DNA of 64,000 bases from G963663495 sp963663495 (GTDB taxonomy: Bacteria > Bacteroidota > Rhodothermia > Rhodothermales > Bin80), in NCBI GenBank assembly GCA_963663495.1, contig OY760427.1:4526001-4590000 (forward strand). The letters run 5' to 3'. Each line of letters begins with the position of its first letter. Within the stretch, counting starts at the first letter, position 1. The notes under the pieces were generated by a model. The model was given only the letters and a program-made list of their open reading frames with translations. It ran no database searches and was not told where the DNA came from. Below, piece by piece: positions 1-8,547 of this stretch. Both the position numbers and the translations under genes were made by a program.

Positions 1-31
1 GCTCGCAAGACCATACTTTTCTGGCAAACAC
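1..31 (+). mobile_element. Right end of an ISNCY-like IS (truncated by window edge)
   Basis: These bases match the last 31 bases of the complete ISNCY-like element at 53558-55478 and finish with the same terminal repeat (CTGGCAAACAC). The next six bases (tatttc, 32-37) would be one copy of its 6-bp target duplication, since the intact MITE copies carry tatttc at this place. The rest of the element lies left of the window. Confidence 0.75.
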
Positions 32-85
32 TATTTCAAATAACTCAACACGTGGGTATGCATGGAATATAATTTTCATATATTA
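32..85 (+). repeat. Partial 171-bp MITE
   Basis: This is the tnpB-proximal third of the MITE found complete at 40291-40461 and in front of other tnpB copies. Its outer two thirds are cut off by the ISNCY-like insertion. It sits directly upstream of a TnpB element, the same order and spacing as at 38747 and 22636. Confidence 0.75.
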
Positions 86-1363
86 GGGAGTTATATATCA
101 CAGTGCCATGCCCGAAACGGTTAGTGCATACCGCAATATCACATACAGGCTGTTGCCCGGAAGTCGAAGTAACGCCAAGCAACTTGCTGGATTAGCGGGT
201 GCGTGTAGGTTTGTGTGGAATGCCATCCTCGCAGAGCAGAGCGAGGCCTACAAGAAAGCGAAAGAGGCTGGAGAGAAGCCGCCCTCGGTAAGCTTCTTCT
301 CGCTGGGGAAGCGGTTCACGGCACTGCGCCGTACGGTCGAGTGGCTACCTGAATACTCCTTTGGTGTCGTTAGATACACATTGAAATATCAGGCGGATGC
401 ATGGAAGGCATTCTTCAAGGAAGGTAAGAGAAGACCGAGATTCCATTCCAGACGTGGTAGTACGCCTTCGTTCACGATCCCGGATAACGTAAGGGTTCGG
501 GATGGCAAGCTGTATATCCCGAAAGTGGGATATATGGCGCTCCGCAGGCGGGGAGGCAACCCGTACCCTGATGGTATACCCATCAAAGCCACTGTAAAGA
601 AGAACGCCGGCAAATGGTATGCTGTCATCTGCTACAAGATTGAGGCACCTGTAATAGAGGATACCGGCAGTGCTGTAGGCATTGACCGTAATTGCGGGCA
701 GATCGCTATGGTCTCCACAGAGGGCGATACAAGCATTATCAGACAACCGGATACCAAGCGTCTTGATGCCAAGTTGAAGCGGCATCAGCGAAGACTGGCG
801 AGACAGAAGAAAGGCTCCAACCGTCGTAACAGGCGGAAGCATAGAATCGCCCGCATACAGCGCAAGCGTGCTAACATCCTCAAGAATGCGAACCACCAGG
901 TAAGTCGCAGTATTGCCAAATGCTCCTCAACGGTGATACTGGAGGACCTAAAGATCAAAGCGATGACACGTTCAGCTAAGGGGACGATGGAGAGCTTTGG
1001 CACAAACGTCAGACAGAAGTCTGGCCTCAACCGTGGGATACTGCGACCAGGTTGGGGCCAGCTGGATCAGATGCTGGGCTATAAGTGCCGCAAGGTGATA
1101 AAGGTTACCGCTGCCTATACCAGTCAGCGGTGTTCTGTGTGTGGGCACACAGAAGCGAGTAACCGTAAGACGCAGAGCACATTCACGTGTATGTCCTGTG
1201 GACATGCGGATCATGCAGACCTGAATGCGGCTGCAAACATACTGGCCTCCGGGATTGGGGCTTCTGCACGGCGAGGGGCGTTCGGGTTACCGACCCCTAT
1301 GACCCGTGAAATTGATACTAGTGCCTCACTGTGTACAGTTGGTCACTCACGTATATAATTCCC
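86..1363 (+). mobile_element. TnpB element, copy 1
   Basis: The element starts with GGGAGTTATATA and ends with TATATAATTCCC, and holds only tnpB. No Y1 or serine transposase gene is present. The bases on the two sides do not repeat, as expected if the mobile unit also included the adjoining MITE, whose outer end is lost here. The 3' part (about 1245-1363) is highly conserved among all copies and probably specifies the omega RNA. Confidence 0.8.
108..1358 (+). CDS. tnpB: TnpB RNA-guided nuclease, intact copy
   Basis: The product has 416 residues, a normal length for TnpB, the RuvC-type nuclease that uses an omega RNA made from the element's right end. The RuvC triad is complete: D193 in GIDRNCG, E279 in LEDLKIK and D371 in HADLNAA. 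A four-cysteine zinc finger is present (C342, C345, C361, C364). A basic helical stretch lies around residues 225-260. The ATG at 108 begins the MPETVSAY N-terminus seen in the other copies. The last 40 or so codons run through the conserved right-end sequence, so coding and presumed omega RNA overlap. It appears to be the best-preserved copy in the window. Confidence 0.9.
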   Translation: MPETVSAYRNITYRLLPGSRSNAKQLAGLAGACRFVWNAILAEQSEAYKKAKEAGEKPPSVSFFSLGKRFTALRRTVEWLPEYSFGVVRYTLKYQADAWKAFFKEGKRRPRFHSRRGSTPSFTIPDNVRVRDGKLYIPKVGYMALRRRGGNPYPDGIPIKATVKKNAGKWYAVICYKIEAPVIEDTGSAVGIDRNCGQIAMVSTEGDTSIIRQPDTKRLDAKLKRHQRRLARQKKGSNRRNRRKHRIARIQRKRANILKNANHQVSRSIAKCSSTVILEDLKIKAMTRSAKGTMESFGTNVRQKSGLNRGILRPGWGQLDQMLGYKCRKVIKVTAAYTSQRCSVCGHTEASNRKTQSTFTCMSCGHADHADLNAAANILASGIGASARRGAFGLPTPMTREIDTSASLCTVGHSRI

Positions 1364-1441
1364 TATCGTAAGAGGCGAGCTCCAGGAACATTTGCATAGG
1401 CCTCCCCGCGAACGAGCACTGGAGCCCATCACCCTAATACT

Positions 1442-1969
1442 ATGAACAGATTGCTACGCTTTGTATTGACACTCGCAGCCGGCGCAACAATCGGCTTGGG
1501 AGTGCTGGCCTTTTTTATGGACGAAGTGACGCTGAGCAACTCTACGATCATAATGGCGCGCCCGGACGTTTCCTGGACCACGGCATCCGATACGCAACGC
1601 CTTCAGGAATGGATTGGGGATCTGGAGAGCGCGACCGTTTTGTCGGCAAACCAACTGCGCCTGACCTTTGTCAATCAGGCGCAAGCCACCGTGACCATAA
1701 CGGACACGACACCAAACATTAGTATAGACATGACTATTGAAACCGCACGCGAGCATGCGGTAGGTACCATGACATTTGAGCAGAACGGGGGCTCCACGTT
1801 CCTCACACATACACTACAGGTTCGCGGCCACACTCTCACCCGACGCGCAATTCTGCCGCTAATCAAGCCTACGCTGTCACTAAAGCACATGGCGATGCTG
1901 GACAACCTGGAGGCACTCATAGAGCAGCGGCCATCGGCACTTTCCGACACGCTTCAGGACACGCTCTGA
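1442..1969 (+). CDS. Membrane-anchored SRPBCC-like protein
   Basis: The product has 175 residues. An N-terminal hydrophobic segment (about 5-26) is followed by a region resembling the start of polyketide-cyclase/SRPBCC proteins: a stretch like SNSTIIMARPDVSW, then an amphipathic helix with the LQEWIGDLES pattern. It has no catalytic motif that I can identify; SRPBCC folds usually bind hydrophobic ligands. The stop is 6 bases before the larA start, so the two probably formed one transcription unit. The family assignment rests on the N-terminal pattern only. Confidence 0.55.
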   Translation: MNRLLRFVLTLAAGATIGLGVLAFFMDEVTLSNSTIIMARPDVSWTTASDTQRLQEWIGDLESATVLSANQLRLTFVNQAQATVTITDTTPNISIDMTIETAREHAVGTMTFEQNGGSTFLTHTLQVRGHTLTRRAILPLIKPTLSLKHMAMLDNLEALIEQRPSALSDTLQDTL

Positions 1970-1975
1970 ATTTGC

Positions 1976-2279
1976 ATGGCCGTTGTGAGCACAGACCACA
2001 CCGTACGGCTGGACTACGGGACCAATGGGCTCCGGCTGGACATCACCGGCCTGAATTCGACCATCCTGCGGCCCGAGTTTGTGGAAGGCCTCCATGACGA
2101 GCACGGTGCCTTCAGGGATGCCGTCCGTCATCCCATAGGATCTGCGCCCCTTACTACGCTCGCAGGTCCGCAAAGCAAACTGGCTGTGGTCATTCCAGAC
2201 ATCACGCGGGCTTTTCCGGGACCGCGCATTCTGCCATGGTTCTTTGAAGAGCTAACCCAGGTACGCCCGAATAACGTAA
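1976..2279 (+). pseudogene. larA: Nickel-dependent lactate racemase, 5' piece
   Basis: About 101 codons of the LarA N-terminal domain (DUF2088) are present. The family pattern is clear: RLDYGTNGLRLDI, then ILRPEFVEGLHDE, HPIGSAPLTTLA, and VVIPDITRAFPGPRIL. LarA interconverts D- and L-lactate (or related 2-hydroxyacids) with a nickel-pincer nucleotide. The gene stops at 2279, where a TnpB element begins. It resumes near 5415 and again at 7224. The ATG at 1976 follows the upstream gene closely. Confidence 0.85.
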
Positions 2280-2871
2280 GGGAATTATATACGTGAGTGA
2301 CCAACTGTACACAGTGAGGCACTTGTATCAATTTCACGGGTCATAGGGGTCGGTAACCCGAACGCCCCTCGCCGTGCAGAAGCCCCAATCCCGGAGGCCA
2401 GTATGTTTGCAGCCGCATTCAGGTCTGCATGATCCGTATGTCCACAGGACATACACGTGAATTTGCTCCGTGTCTTACGGGTACTCGCTTCTGTGTGCCC
2501 ACACACAGAACACCGCTGACTGGTATAGGCAGCGGTAACCTTTATCACCTTGCGGCACTTATAGCCCAGCATCTGATCCAGCTGGCCCCAACCTGTTCGC
2601 AGTATCCCACGGTTGAGGCCAGACTTCTGTCTGACGTTTGTGCCAAAGCTCTCCATCGTCCCCTTAGCTGAACGTGTCATCGCTTTGATCTTCAGGTCCT
2701 CCAGTATCACCGTTGAGGAGCAATTGGCAATACTGCGACTTACCTAGTGGTTCGCATTCTTGAGGACGTTAGCACGCTTGCGCTGTATGCGGGCGATTCT
2801 ATGCTTCCGCCTGTTACGACGGTTGGAGCCTTTCTTCTGTCTCGCCAGTCTTCGCTGATGCCGCTTCAACT

Positions 2872-4956
2872 GTATCCGTCCGGTGAAGCACATTATAACC
2901 GAGGGTATTTACTCTCTCAATTAGAGTAAGTTAGAGCGCGGTTCGAAGGATTATAGGCTAGCGTCGGTTGGGTGTGCAGGAGTTAAGTACCTAACAGCGT
3001 ATTCGCAGACCCGTACACGGATCTATCGGATGACCCGGGCGCGCCTGTTTAGGGGCTCCTATGCCGCTTTCTTGACGGTAGCTTGCTGCAAGTCCCGACT
3101 AGCTTTCCAATGATGGGGCAAGAGTTCAGCCATGCGGTCGGCAGGATGTGTCGGAAGACGGCGTAGTACGTCGGTAAGCCATTCAATCGGGTTTATCGAT
3201 TGCAACTTGCATGTGGCAAAAAGAGCGTACAGTACTGCGGACCGCTGCGCTGCCGCATGCGATCCCGCAAACAGATGGTTTTTTCGACCAAGCGCAATCG
3301 CTCGCATCTGGTTCTCGACCAGATTGTTATCAATCTCAACCTTACCGTCTTCCAAGTAACAAGCCAGCTTCTCCCACCTGTTGAGCATGTACCCCACGGC
3401 TTCATCCCATCCCGCACTCGGCCGGTGCTCACTACTCTCCTCAAGCCATGGCTTCAACTTCTCCAGTACCGGCCGTGCCTCCTCCTGTCGTACCTCTACA
3501 CGCCGAGCCGGACCAGCTCCCTCCTTACGCAACCCACGCTCTATCGCATACAACTGCCGGATTTCCTCCATTACATGGCGCACCTTCTTGGGCTCCTTTT
3601 TCCTGCAGTCATAAAACTTGCGACGCGCATGCGCCATACATCCAAACAGCGTTATCCCGCCCCGCGTACCAAACGCATCGTACACCACATACCCGTCGGT
3701 TTGCATCGCCCCTCTATATCCGCGCAAGAATTCCCAGGGTCCAGCGCGCGCACGGCTCGGGCTGTAATCCATCATCACCACCTTCGCCCGCGGTGCCAGG
3801 TATACCCAAAGATAGCCGCGATGCGTCTTTCCTTCGTTTTTCTTCCCTTCCTTCTCCTTCCCTTTCTTCTCCTTCCCTTTCTTCTTCGGCTTTTGCACCG
3901 GGAACGTTGTCTCATCCACCTGCAGATACCCGCTACGAAGCACCTCCTTACGCAACGCATCTCCTAACGGACCCAGATACGTCGCTACCTTCGCAATCCA
4001 ATCCCCCATTGTAGCAGCCGATAGCTTCACGCCATGGCGCTGAAACTTCTTCCGCAGCCGGTATAGCGGCATATGATCGACATATTTGGCTACCGCCAAA
4101 TACGCCAACAACCCCGGACCCGCCTTCCCCTTCGGTATGACACGCTTCGGCAACGGCGCTATGACCACCCCCTTGCGAGGCTCCTTGCAGACAACGTACT
4201 TCGGCCGCACAATCCGTACTACCCTCGTGAAGCCCGGCACATATTCCAGGTACTCCGTTACTTCCTCGCCGATGTACTTCATACCCGCGGTGCTGCCCTC
4301 CGGCTCAAGGCGGATCACCTCTCTGGGCAGATGGTCCGGAATCGGCCCACGCACCGGCTTGTTCTTCCCACGCCGCTTGCGCTTTACCGGGACATACTCG
4401 TCCTCCTCCTCCTCGGGCTCAACAGCTTCTGGTTCCTCTCCAGACAACCGGCCTTGCTGCGCATTGTCCGCCGGCGTGTAACGCTCACTCTTTTTGCCAG
4501 AGAGTAGGCGATGTGCTTGTTCCAACCTGTCTTCCAGATGGCTAATCTTCGCAGCCATATCCGCGATGTTCTTGGATAGACGATCGGCTTTTTTCTCCAA
4601 GCGACGGACCTGTTTTCGCAGATCCTTGTTCTCAGCCTCTTGGTTTCTTAGCCTCTGAAAAAGGACTTCACCGGCAGGAGAAGAGGGGGAGAAAGATGCC
4701 TTGGACCGCATAGTTCATGTACATCTGCGTTCTCCACAATGTTCCGGTTCTTCTCCCCAAAACCCATGTTTTTAGTCCCAAAAGACGCTGATTGCTGCCT
4801 GCATTCAGGCGCCAAGACGATAAGCTGCACACCACTCCGAAATTCCCATATCGGCACACCAAACCCGGCGTATAATCACCTTGCACTAAGCTCTACAAGC
4901 GGACTACGCAGACCAATGCTAAGCCCGCTTTACCATGTACTTTACCGTACGGATAC
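2872..4956 (-). mobile_element. Complete IS66-family element with 8-bp target duplication
   Basis: The 2085-bp element is bounded by imperfect inverted repeats GTATCCGTCCGG (left) and CCGTACGGATAC (right). It is flanked by CTTCAACT at 2864-2871 and 4957-4964, the 8-bp duplication typical of IS66. It contains only tnpC, with no tnpA or tnpB accessory genes, as in the ISBst12-type subgroup. It interrupts tnpB copy 2, so it is younger than that insertion. Confidence 0.9.
3059..4711 (-). CDS. tnpC: IS66-family transposase (TnpC type)
   Basis: The product has 550 residues. It starts with a coiled coil (about 15-75), followed by an acidic stretch and the KRKRRGKNKPVRGPIPDHLPRE zinc-finger/linker region typical of IS66 TnpC. 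The DDE core is visible: D in LQVDETTF, D in MQTDGYVVYD, and E in NNLVENQMRAIALGRKNHLF, followed by the IS66 C-terminal domain. A run rich in lysine and glutamate (KKKGKEKKGKEKEG) sits between the first two catalytic residues. The frame is open throughout, so the element could be active. N-terminal fragments elsewhere (27021, 63540) come from close relatives. Confidence 0.93.
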   Translation of the reverse strand: MRSKASFSPSSPAGEVLFQRLRNQEAENKDLRKQVRRLEKKADRLSKNIADMAAKISHLEDRLEQAHRLLSGKKSERYTPADNAQQGRLSGEEPEAVEPEEEEDEYVPVKRKRRGKNKPVRGPIPDHLPREVIRLEPEGSTAGMKYIGEEVTEYLEYVPGFTRVVRIVRPKYVVCKEPRKGVVIAPLPKRVIPKGKAGPGLLAYLAVAKYVDHMPLYRLRKKFQRHGVKLSAATMGDWIAKVATYLGPLGDALRKEVLRSGYLQVDETTFPVQKPKKKGKEKKGKEKEGKKNEGKTHRGYLWVYLAPRAKVVMMDYSPSRARAGPWEFLRGYRGAMQTDGYVVYDAFGTRGGITLFGCMAHARRKFYDCRKKEPKKVRHVMEEIRQLYAIERGLRKEGAGPARRVEVRQEEARPVLEKLKPWLEESSEHRPSAGWDEAVGYMLNRWEKLACYLEDGKVEIDNNLVENQMRAIALGRKNHLFAGSHAAAQRSAVLYALFATCKLQSINPIEWLTDVLRRLPTHPADRMAELLPHHWKASRDLQQATVKKAA

Positions 4957-5414
4957 CTTCAACTTGGCATCAAGACGCTTCGTATCCGGTTGTCTGATAA
5001 TGCTTGTATCGCCCTCTGTGGAGACCATAGCAACCTGCCCGCAATTACGGACAATGCCTACAGCACCGCCGGTATCCTCTATTACAGGTGCCTCCATCTT
5101 GTAGCAGATGACAGCATACCCTTTGCCGGCGTTCTTCTTTATGGTGGCTTTGACGGGTATACCATCAGGGTACGGGTTGCCTCCCCGCCTGCGGAGCGCC
5201 ATATATCCCACTTTCGGGATATACAGCTTGCCATCCCGAACCCTTACGTTGTCCGGGATCGTGAACGAAGGCGTACTACCACGTCTGGAATGGAATCTCG
5301 GTCTTCTCTCACCCTCCTTGAAGAATGCCTTCCATGCATCCGCCTGATATTTCAATGTGTATCTTAACGACACCAAAGGAGTATTCAGGTAGCCACTCGA
5401 CCGTGCGGCGCAGC

Positions 5415-5936
5415 ACCTGGGGGATTCTGGAGGGCAATCCGACGCAGAAACACATAAGAGCCGGTGGCGCACTTTTGGAGCCAGATTTCCTCGTAAACAT
5501 CACGCTCAATAACCACCGGGCTATTACCGGATTTTTCTGCGGTAAGGTAGTGGAGGCTCATGACCGGGGTTGTACCTTCTCCTGCAAGACCGCAATGGCC
5601 GGCGTTGACGCGTTGTTTCCCATTGTGGTGACCACCAACAGCGGGTACCCCCTTGATCAGAATCTTTACCAAAGTGTCAAGGGCATGACTGCCGCTGCCG
5701 CCATTACCGAGCCTGGCGGACTCATTATTTGTGCTGCCCGGTGCAATGACGGCTTTCCAGAGCATGGAGCATTCAAAGAGCAGTTGTTTCAGTATACCTC
5801 ACCTCATGCCGCTCTCAACAAGATGTCTGAATGCCGCCGGGCGATTGATGAATGGCAGACTCAAAAGCTGCTGCAGATCTGTAGTTCAAAGCGGGTCCAG
5901 CTCTACAGCGACTTGCCGGCAGCGGAGGTTACCAAA
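5415..5936 (+). pseudogene. larA: Lactate racemase larA, middle piece
   Basis: The frame reads GILEGNPTQKHIRAGGALLEPDFLVNITLNN, then GKVVEAHDRG, TNSGYPLDQNLYQSVKGM, PGGLIICAA, HGAFKEQLF and SKRVQLYSDLPAAEVTK. This is the C-terminal domain of LarA. About 120 residues between the first piece and this one, including the histidine-rich active-site region, are gone. The piece ends exactly at the 8-bp target duplication of the next TnpB element, where EVTK continues as AHIQAIGG at 7224. Confidence 0.85.
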
Positions 5937-7215
5937 GGGAGTTATATACCACAGTGCCATGCCCGAAACGGTTAGTGCATACCGCAATATCCACATACAG
6001 GCTATTGCTCGGAAGTCGGAGTAACGCCAAGCAACTTGCTGGATTAGCGGGTGCGTGTAGGTTTGTGTGGAATGCCATCCTCGCAGAGCAGAGCGAGGCG
6101 TACAAGAAAGCGAAAGAGGCTGGAGAGAAGCCGCCCTCGGTAAGCTTCTTCTCGCTGGGGAAGCGGTTCACGGCGCTGCGCCGCACGGTCGATTGGCTCC
6201 CTGAATACTCCTTTGGTGTCGTTAGATACCCATTGAAATATCAGGCGGATACATGGAAGGCATTCTTCAAGGAGGGTAAGAGAAGACCGAGATTCCATTC
6301 CAGACGTGGTAGTACGCCTTCGTTCACGATCCCGGATGACGTAAGGGTTCGGGATGGCAAGCTGTATATCCCGAAAGTGGGATATATGGCGCTCCGCAGG
6401 CGGGGAGGCAACCCGTACCCTGATGGTATACCCGTCAAAGCCACCATAAAGAAGAACGCCGGCAAAGGGTATGCTGTCATCTGCTACAAGGTGGAGGCAC
6501 CTGTAATAGAGGATACCGGCGGTGCTGTAGGCATTGACCGTAATTGCGGGCAGGTCGCTATGGTCTCCACAGAGGGCGATACAAGCATTATCAGACAACC
6601 GGATACGAAGCGTCTTGATGCCAAGTTGAAGCGGCATCAGCGAAGACTGGCGAGACAGAAGAAAGGCTCCAACCGTCGTAACAGGCGGAAGCATAGAATC
6701 GCCCGCATACAGCGCAGGCGTGCTACCATCCTCAAGAATGCGAACCATCAGGTAAGTCGCAGTATTGCCAATTGCTCCTCAACGGTGATACTGGAGGACC
6801 TGAAGATCAAAGCGATGACACGTTCAGCTAAGGGGACGATGGAGAGCTTTGGCACAAACGTCAGACAGAAGTCTGGCCTCAACCGTGGGATACTGCGAAC
6901 AGGTTGGGGCCAGCTGGATCAGATGCTGGGCTATAAGTGCCGCAAGGTGATAAAGGTTACCGCTGCCTATACCAGTCAGCGGAGTTCTGTGTGTGGGCAC
7001 ACAGAAGCGAGTAATCGTAAGACACGGAGCAAATTCACGTGTATGTCCTGTGGACATACGGATCATGCGGACCTGAATGCGGCTGCAAACATACTGGCCT
7101 CCGGGATTGGGGCTTCTGCACGGCGAGGGGCGTTCGGGTTACCGACCCCTATGACCCGTGAAATTGATACAAGTGCCTCACTGTGTACAGTTGGTCACTC
7201 ACGTATATAATTCCC
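5937..7215 (+). mobile_element. TnpB element, copy 3, with 8-bp target duplication
   Basis: The 1279-bp element runs from GGGAGTTATATACC to GTATATAATTCCC and is flanked by TTACCAAA at 5929-5936 and 7216-7223. It lacks the MITE present beside other copies, showing that the inner termini alone are sufficient for movement. Removing the element and one flank copy restores the larA reading frame. The bases just outside the right end, where a TnpB guide would be read, are larA sequence. Confidence 0.88.
5954..7210 (+). CDS. tnpB: TnpB nuclease, copy 3 with altered N-terminus and zinc finger
   Basis: A 418-residue product can be read from the GTG at 5954. An extra C in AATATCCACATAC puts the usual ATG (5958) out of frame, giving only a 21-residue peptide, but the GTG frame four bases earlier continues into the normal sequence. 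The RuvC residues are kept (GIDRNCG, LEDLKIK, HADLNAA). The first zinc-finger cysteine is serine (QRSSVCG instead of QRCSVCG), which probably weakens the finger. Other substitutions are scattered. Whether GTG initiation works is unknown. Confidence 0.75.
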   Translation: MPCPKRLVHTAISTYRLLLGSRSNAKQLAGLAGACRFVWNAILAEQSEAYKKAKEAGEKPPSVSFFSLGKRFTALRRTVDWLPEYSFGVVRYPLKYQADTWKAFFKEGKRRPRFHSRRGSTPSFTIPDDVRVRDGKLYIPKVGYMALRRRGGNPYPDGIPVKATIKKNAGKGYAVICYKVEAPVIEDTGGAVGIDRNCGQVAMVSTEGDTSIIRQPDTKRLDAKLKRHQRRLARQKKGSNRRNRRKHRIARIQRRRATILKNANHQVSRSIANCSSTVILEDLKIKAMTRSAKGTMESFGTNVRQKSGLNRGILRTGWGQLDQMLGYKCRKVIKVTAAYTSQRSSVCGHTEASNRKTRSKFTCMSCGHTDHADLNAAANILASGIGASARRGAFGLPTPMTREIDTSASLCTVGHSRI

Positions 7216-7352
7216 TTACCAAAGCTCATATCCAAGCCATTGGCGGTGTCCGCCAAGCCATAGACGAAGAGCTCGCACGCCTGGGAGATTGTAAGGCTCC
7301 TGTGGCCATCCTGCCCGAAGGGCCGCTTACGATCCCGTACGTGCGAGCGTAA
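7216..7352 (+). pseudogene. larA: Lactate racemase larA, 3' piece
   Basis: After the second TTACCAAA copy the frame reads KAHIQAIGGVRQAIDEELARLG, then PVAILPEGPLTIPYVRA and a stop. This is the normal LarA C-terminus (ending in a PEGPLTIP pattern). The stop at 7352 faces the SGNH hydrolase gene, whose stop is 12 bases away. Confidence 0.85.
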
Positions 7353-7364
7353 GGACTATCTTCC

Positions 7365-8084
7365 TTACAGCGCCCCAAGCACTTCTCGCAGGTGGCGCAA
7401 CATAAAGGTTGCCACGAACGCGTTCCCGGATTCGTTCAAATGAACGCCATCAGTAGTAAGGATACCATCGTAGGCCTTCCGGGGGTTATTTGCGCGGAGG
7501 TACGTCTCAAACTCCTTGCGCAGGTCGCAGAGCCGCACTTCCGCCTCTACCCCAACCGAACGCGCAATCTCCGCATACTCCATGAGCTGCTGATTCACGG
7601 GCTCGCTGCTATCAGGATCCTCGCCTATCACACTAGGTGTACATAGCAGCACTGAACTGCCCACGCCTTCTATCCGCGATATCAATTTGTGCAGGCCCGC
7701 CTTGAATGTTGTGCGGTCCGTTCCTGTCACATGATCAAACTGGTAGCTGTGCCATACATCATTGATCCCGATATAGATCACTACATGCGTTGGATCATGG
7801 TTAAGCACATCTTCCTGCAATCGCTCCAAAAGGTCTGGAACCTTGTTTCCGCTAATGCCAGCCCCGATTACATCCACACGCATTCTCCCGTACATCGCAC
7901 GCAGCGAGTCTGCCACCTGAGCTACATATCCGTCGGGCTCTGCACCTGCCTCCGTGATTGAGTCTCCGAGGAAGATAATGCGTGCGAGTGTCGGGGCATC
8001 CGTAACGATCGCGGGGTCCTTATTGTCTGCGCAGCCGCACATAAGCATGACGGGAATTGTCAGCAGCTTAACCAGATGTTTCAT
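7365..8084 (-). CDS. SGNH/GDSL hydrolase, probable lipoprotein
   Basis: The product has 239 residues. An N-terminal signal ending in LMCGC suggests lipidation at C18 and periplasmic or outer-membrane location. All four SGNH blocks are present: GDSIT with nucleophile S42, the conserved Gly in GAGISGN, Asn in IGINDVW, and the Asp/His pair in DGVHLN near the C-terminus. Such enzymes cleave esters or acyl groups on lipids or carbohydrates; the substrate cannot be told. The gene is monocistronic here, convergent with larA. The 180 bases upstream of it hold nothing I can name. Confidence 0.88.
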   Translation of the reverse strand: MKHLVKLLTIPVMLMCGCADNKDPAIVTDAPTLARIIFLGDSITEAGAEPDGYVAQVADSLRAMYGRMRVDVIGAGISGNKVPDLLERLQEDVLNHDPTHVVIYIGINDVWHSYQFDHVTGTDRTTFKAGLHKLISRIEGVGSSVLLCTPSVIGEDPDSSEPVNQQLMEYAEIARSVGVEAEVRLCDLRKEFETYLRANNPRKAYDGILTTDGVHLNESGNAFVATFMLRHLREVLGAL

Positions 8085-8547
8085 GAACTTCGCGTAAAAG
8101 TTTGAGGACGCTGTACCTTGTTCTCGTTATCGGCTTGCCTATTTCTCGTCAGCACCATAGGGCCGCTCCAACGTTCCGCTGCCGAGGCACGTTTCATGCG
8201 TCTGGTGGCTGCCTGCACGAACTCGCAACTATTAGTGCGCCAGTCCTGAGGCATGCCATAATATGGGAATTATATACGTGAGTGACCAACTGTACACAGT
8301 GAGGCACTTGTATCAATTTCACGGGTCATAGGGGTCGGTAACCCGAACGCCCCTCGCCGTGCAGAAGCCCCAATCCCGGAGGCCCGTATATTTGCAGCCG
8401 CATTCAGGTCTGCATGATCCGCATGGCCACAGGACATACACGTGAATTTGCTCCGTGTCTTACGATTACTCGCTTCTGTGTGCCCACACACAGAACACCG
8501 CTGACTGGTATAGGCAGCGGTAACCTTTATCACCTTGCGGCACTTAT

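Larger units (their letters stand above)
2280..5414 (-). mobile_element. TnpB element, copy 2 (truncated, with nested IS66)
   Basis: The right terminus (GGGAATTATATACGTGAG) begins at 2280. The element reads on the minus strand, is split by the IS66 at 2872-4956, and ends abruptly near 5414, where larA coding resumes. The left terminus and about 75 N-terminal tnpB codons are missing, and so are about 120 codons of larA. Insertion was therefore accompanied or followed by a deletion. Confidence 0.75.
2285..5414 (-). pseudogene. tnpB: tnpB copy 2, interrupted and truncated
   Basis: Two blocks match tnpB: 2285-2871 (C-terminal half) and 4957-5414 (middle). They are contiguous once the IS66 and one copy of its 8-bp duplication are removed. 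A CAG codon has become TAG at 2744-2746. There is also a one-base difference near 5364 (GTATCTTAACGA), and the N-terminus is absent. The RuvC residues E and the last D and the zinc finger are still readable in the first block, but no functional protein can be made. Confidence 0.85.

Noticed and set aside
345..896. A 183-codon open frame antisense to tnpB, repeated in each copy
   Set aside because: It recurs only because tnpB recurs, with no start signal or motif. It could matter only as antisense RNA, for which there is no evidence here.
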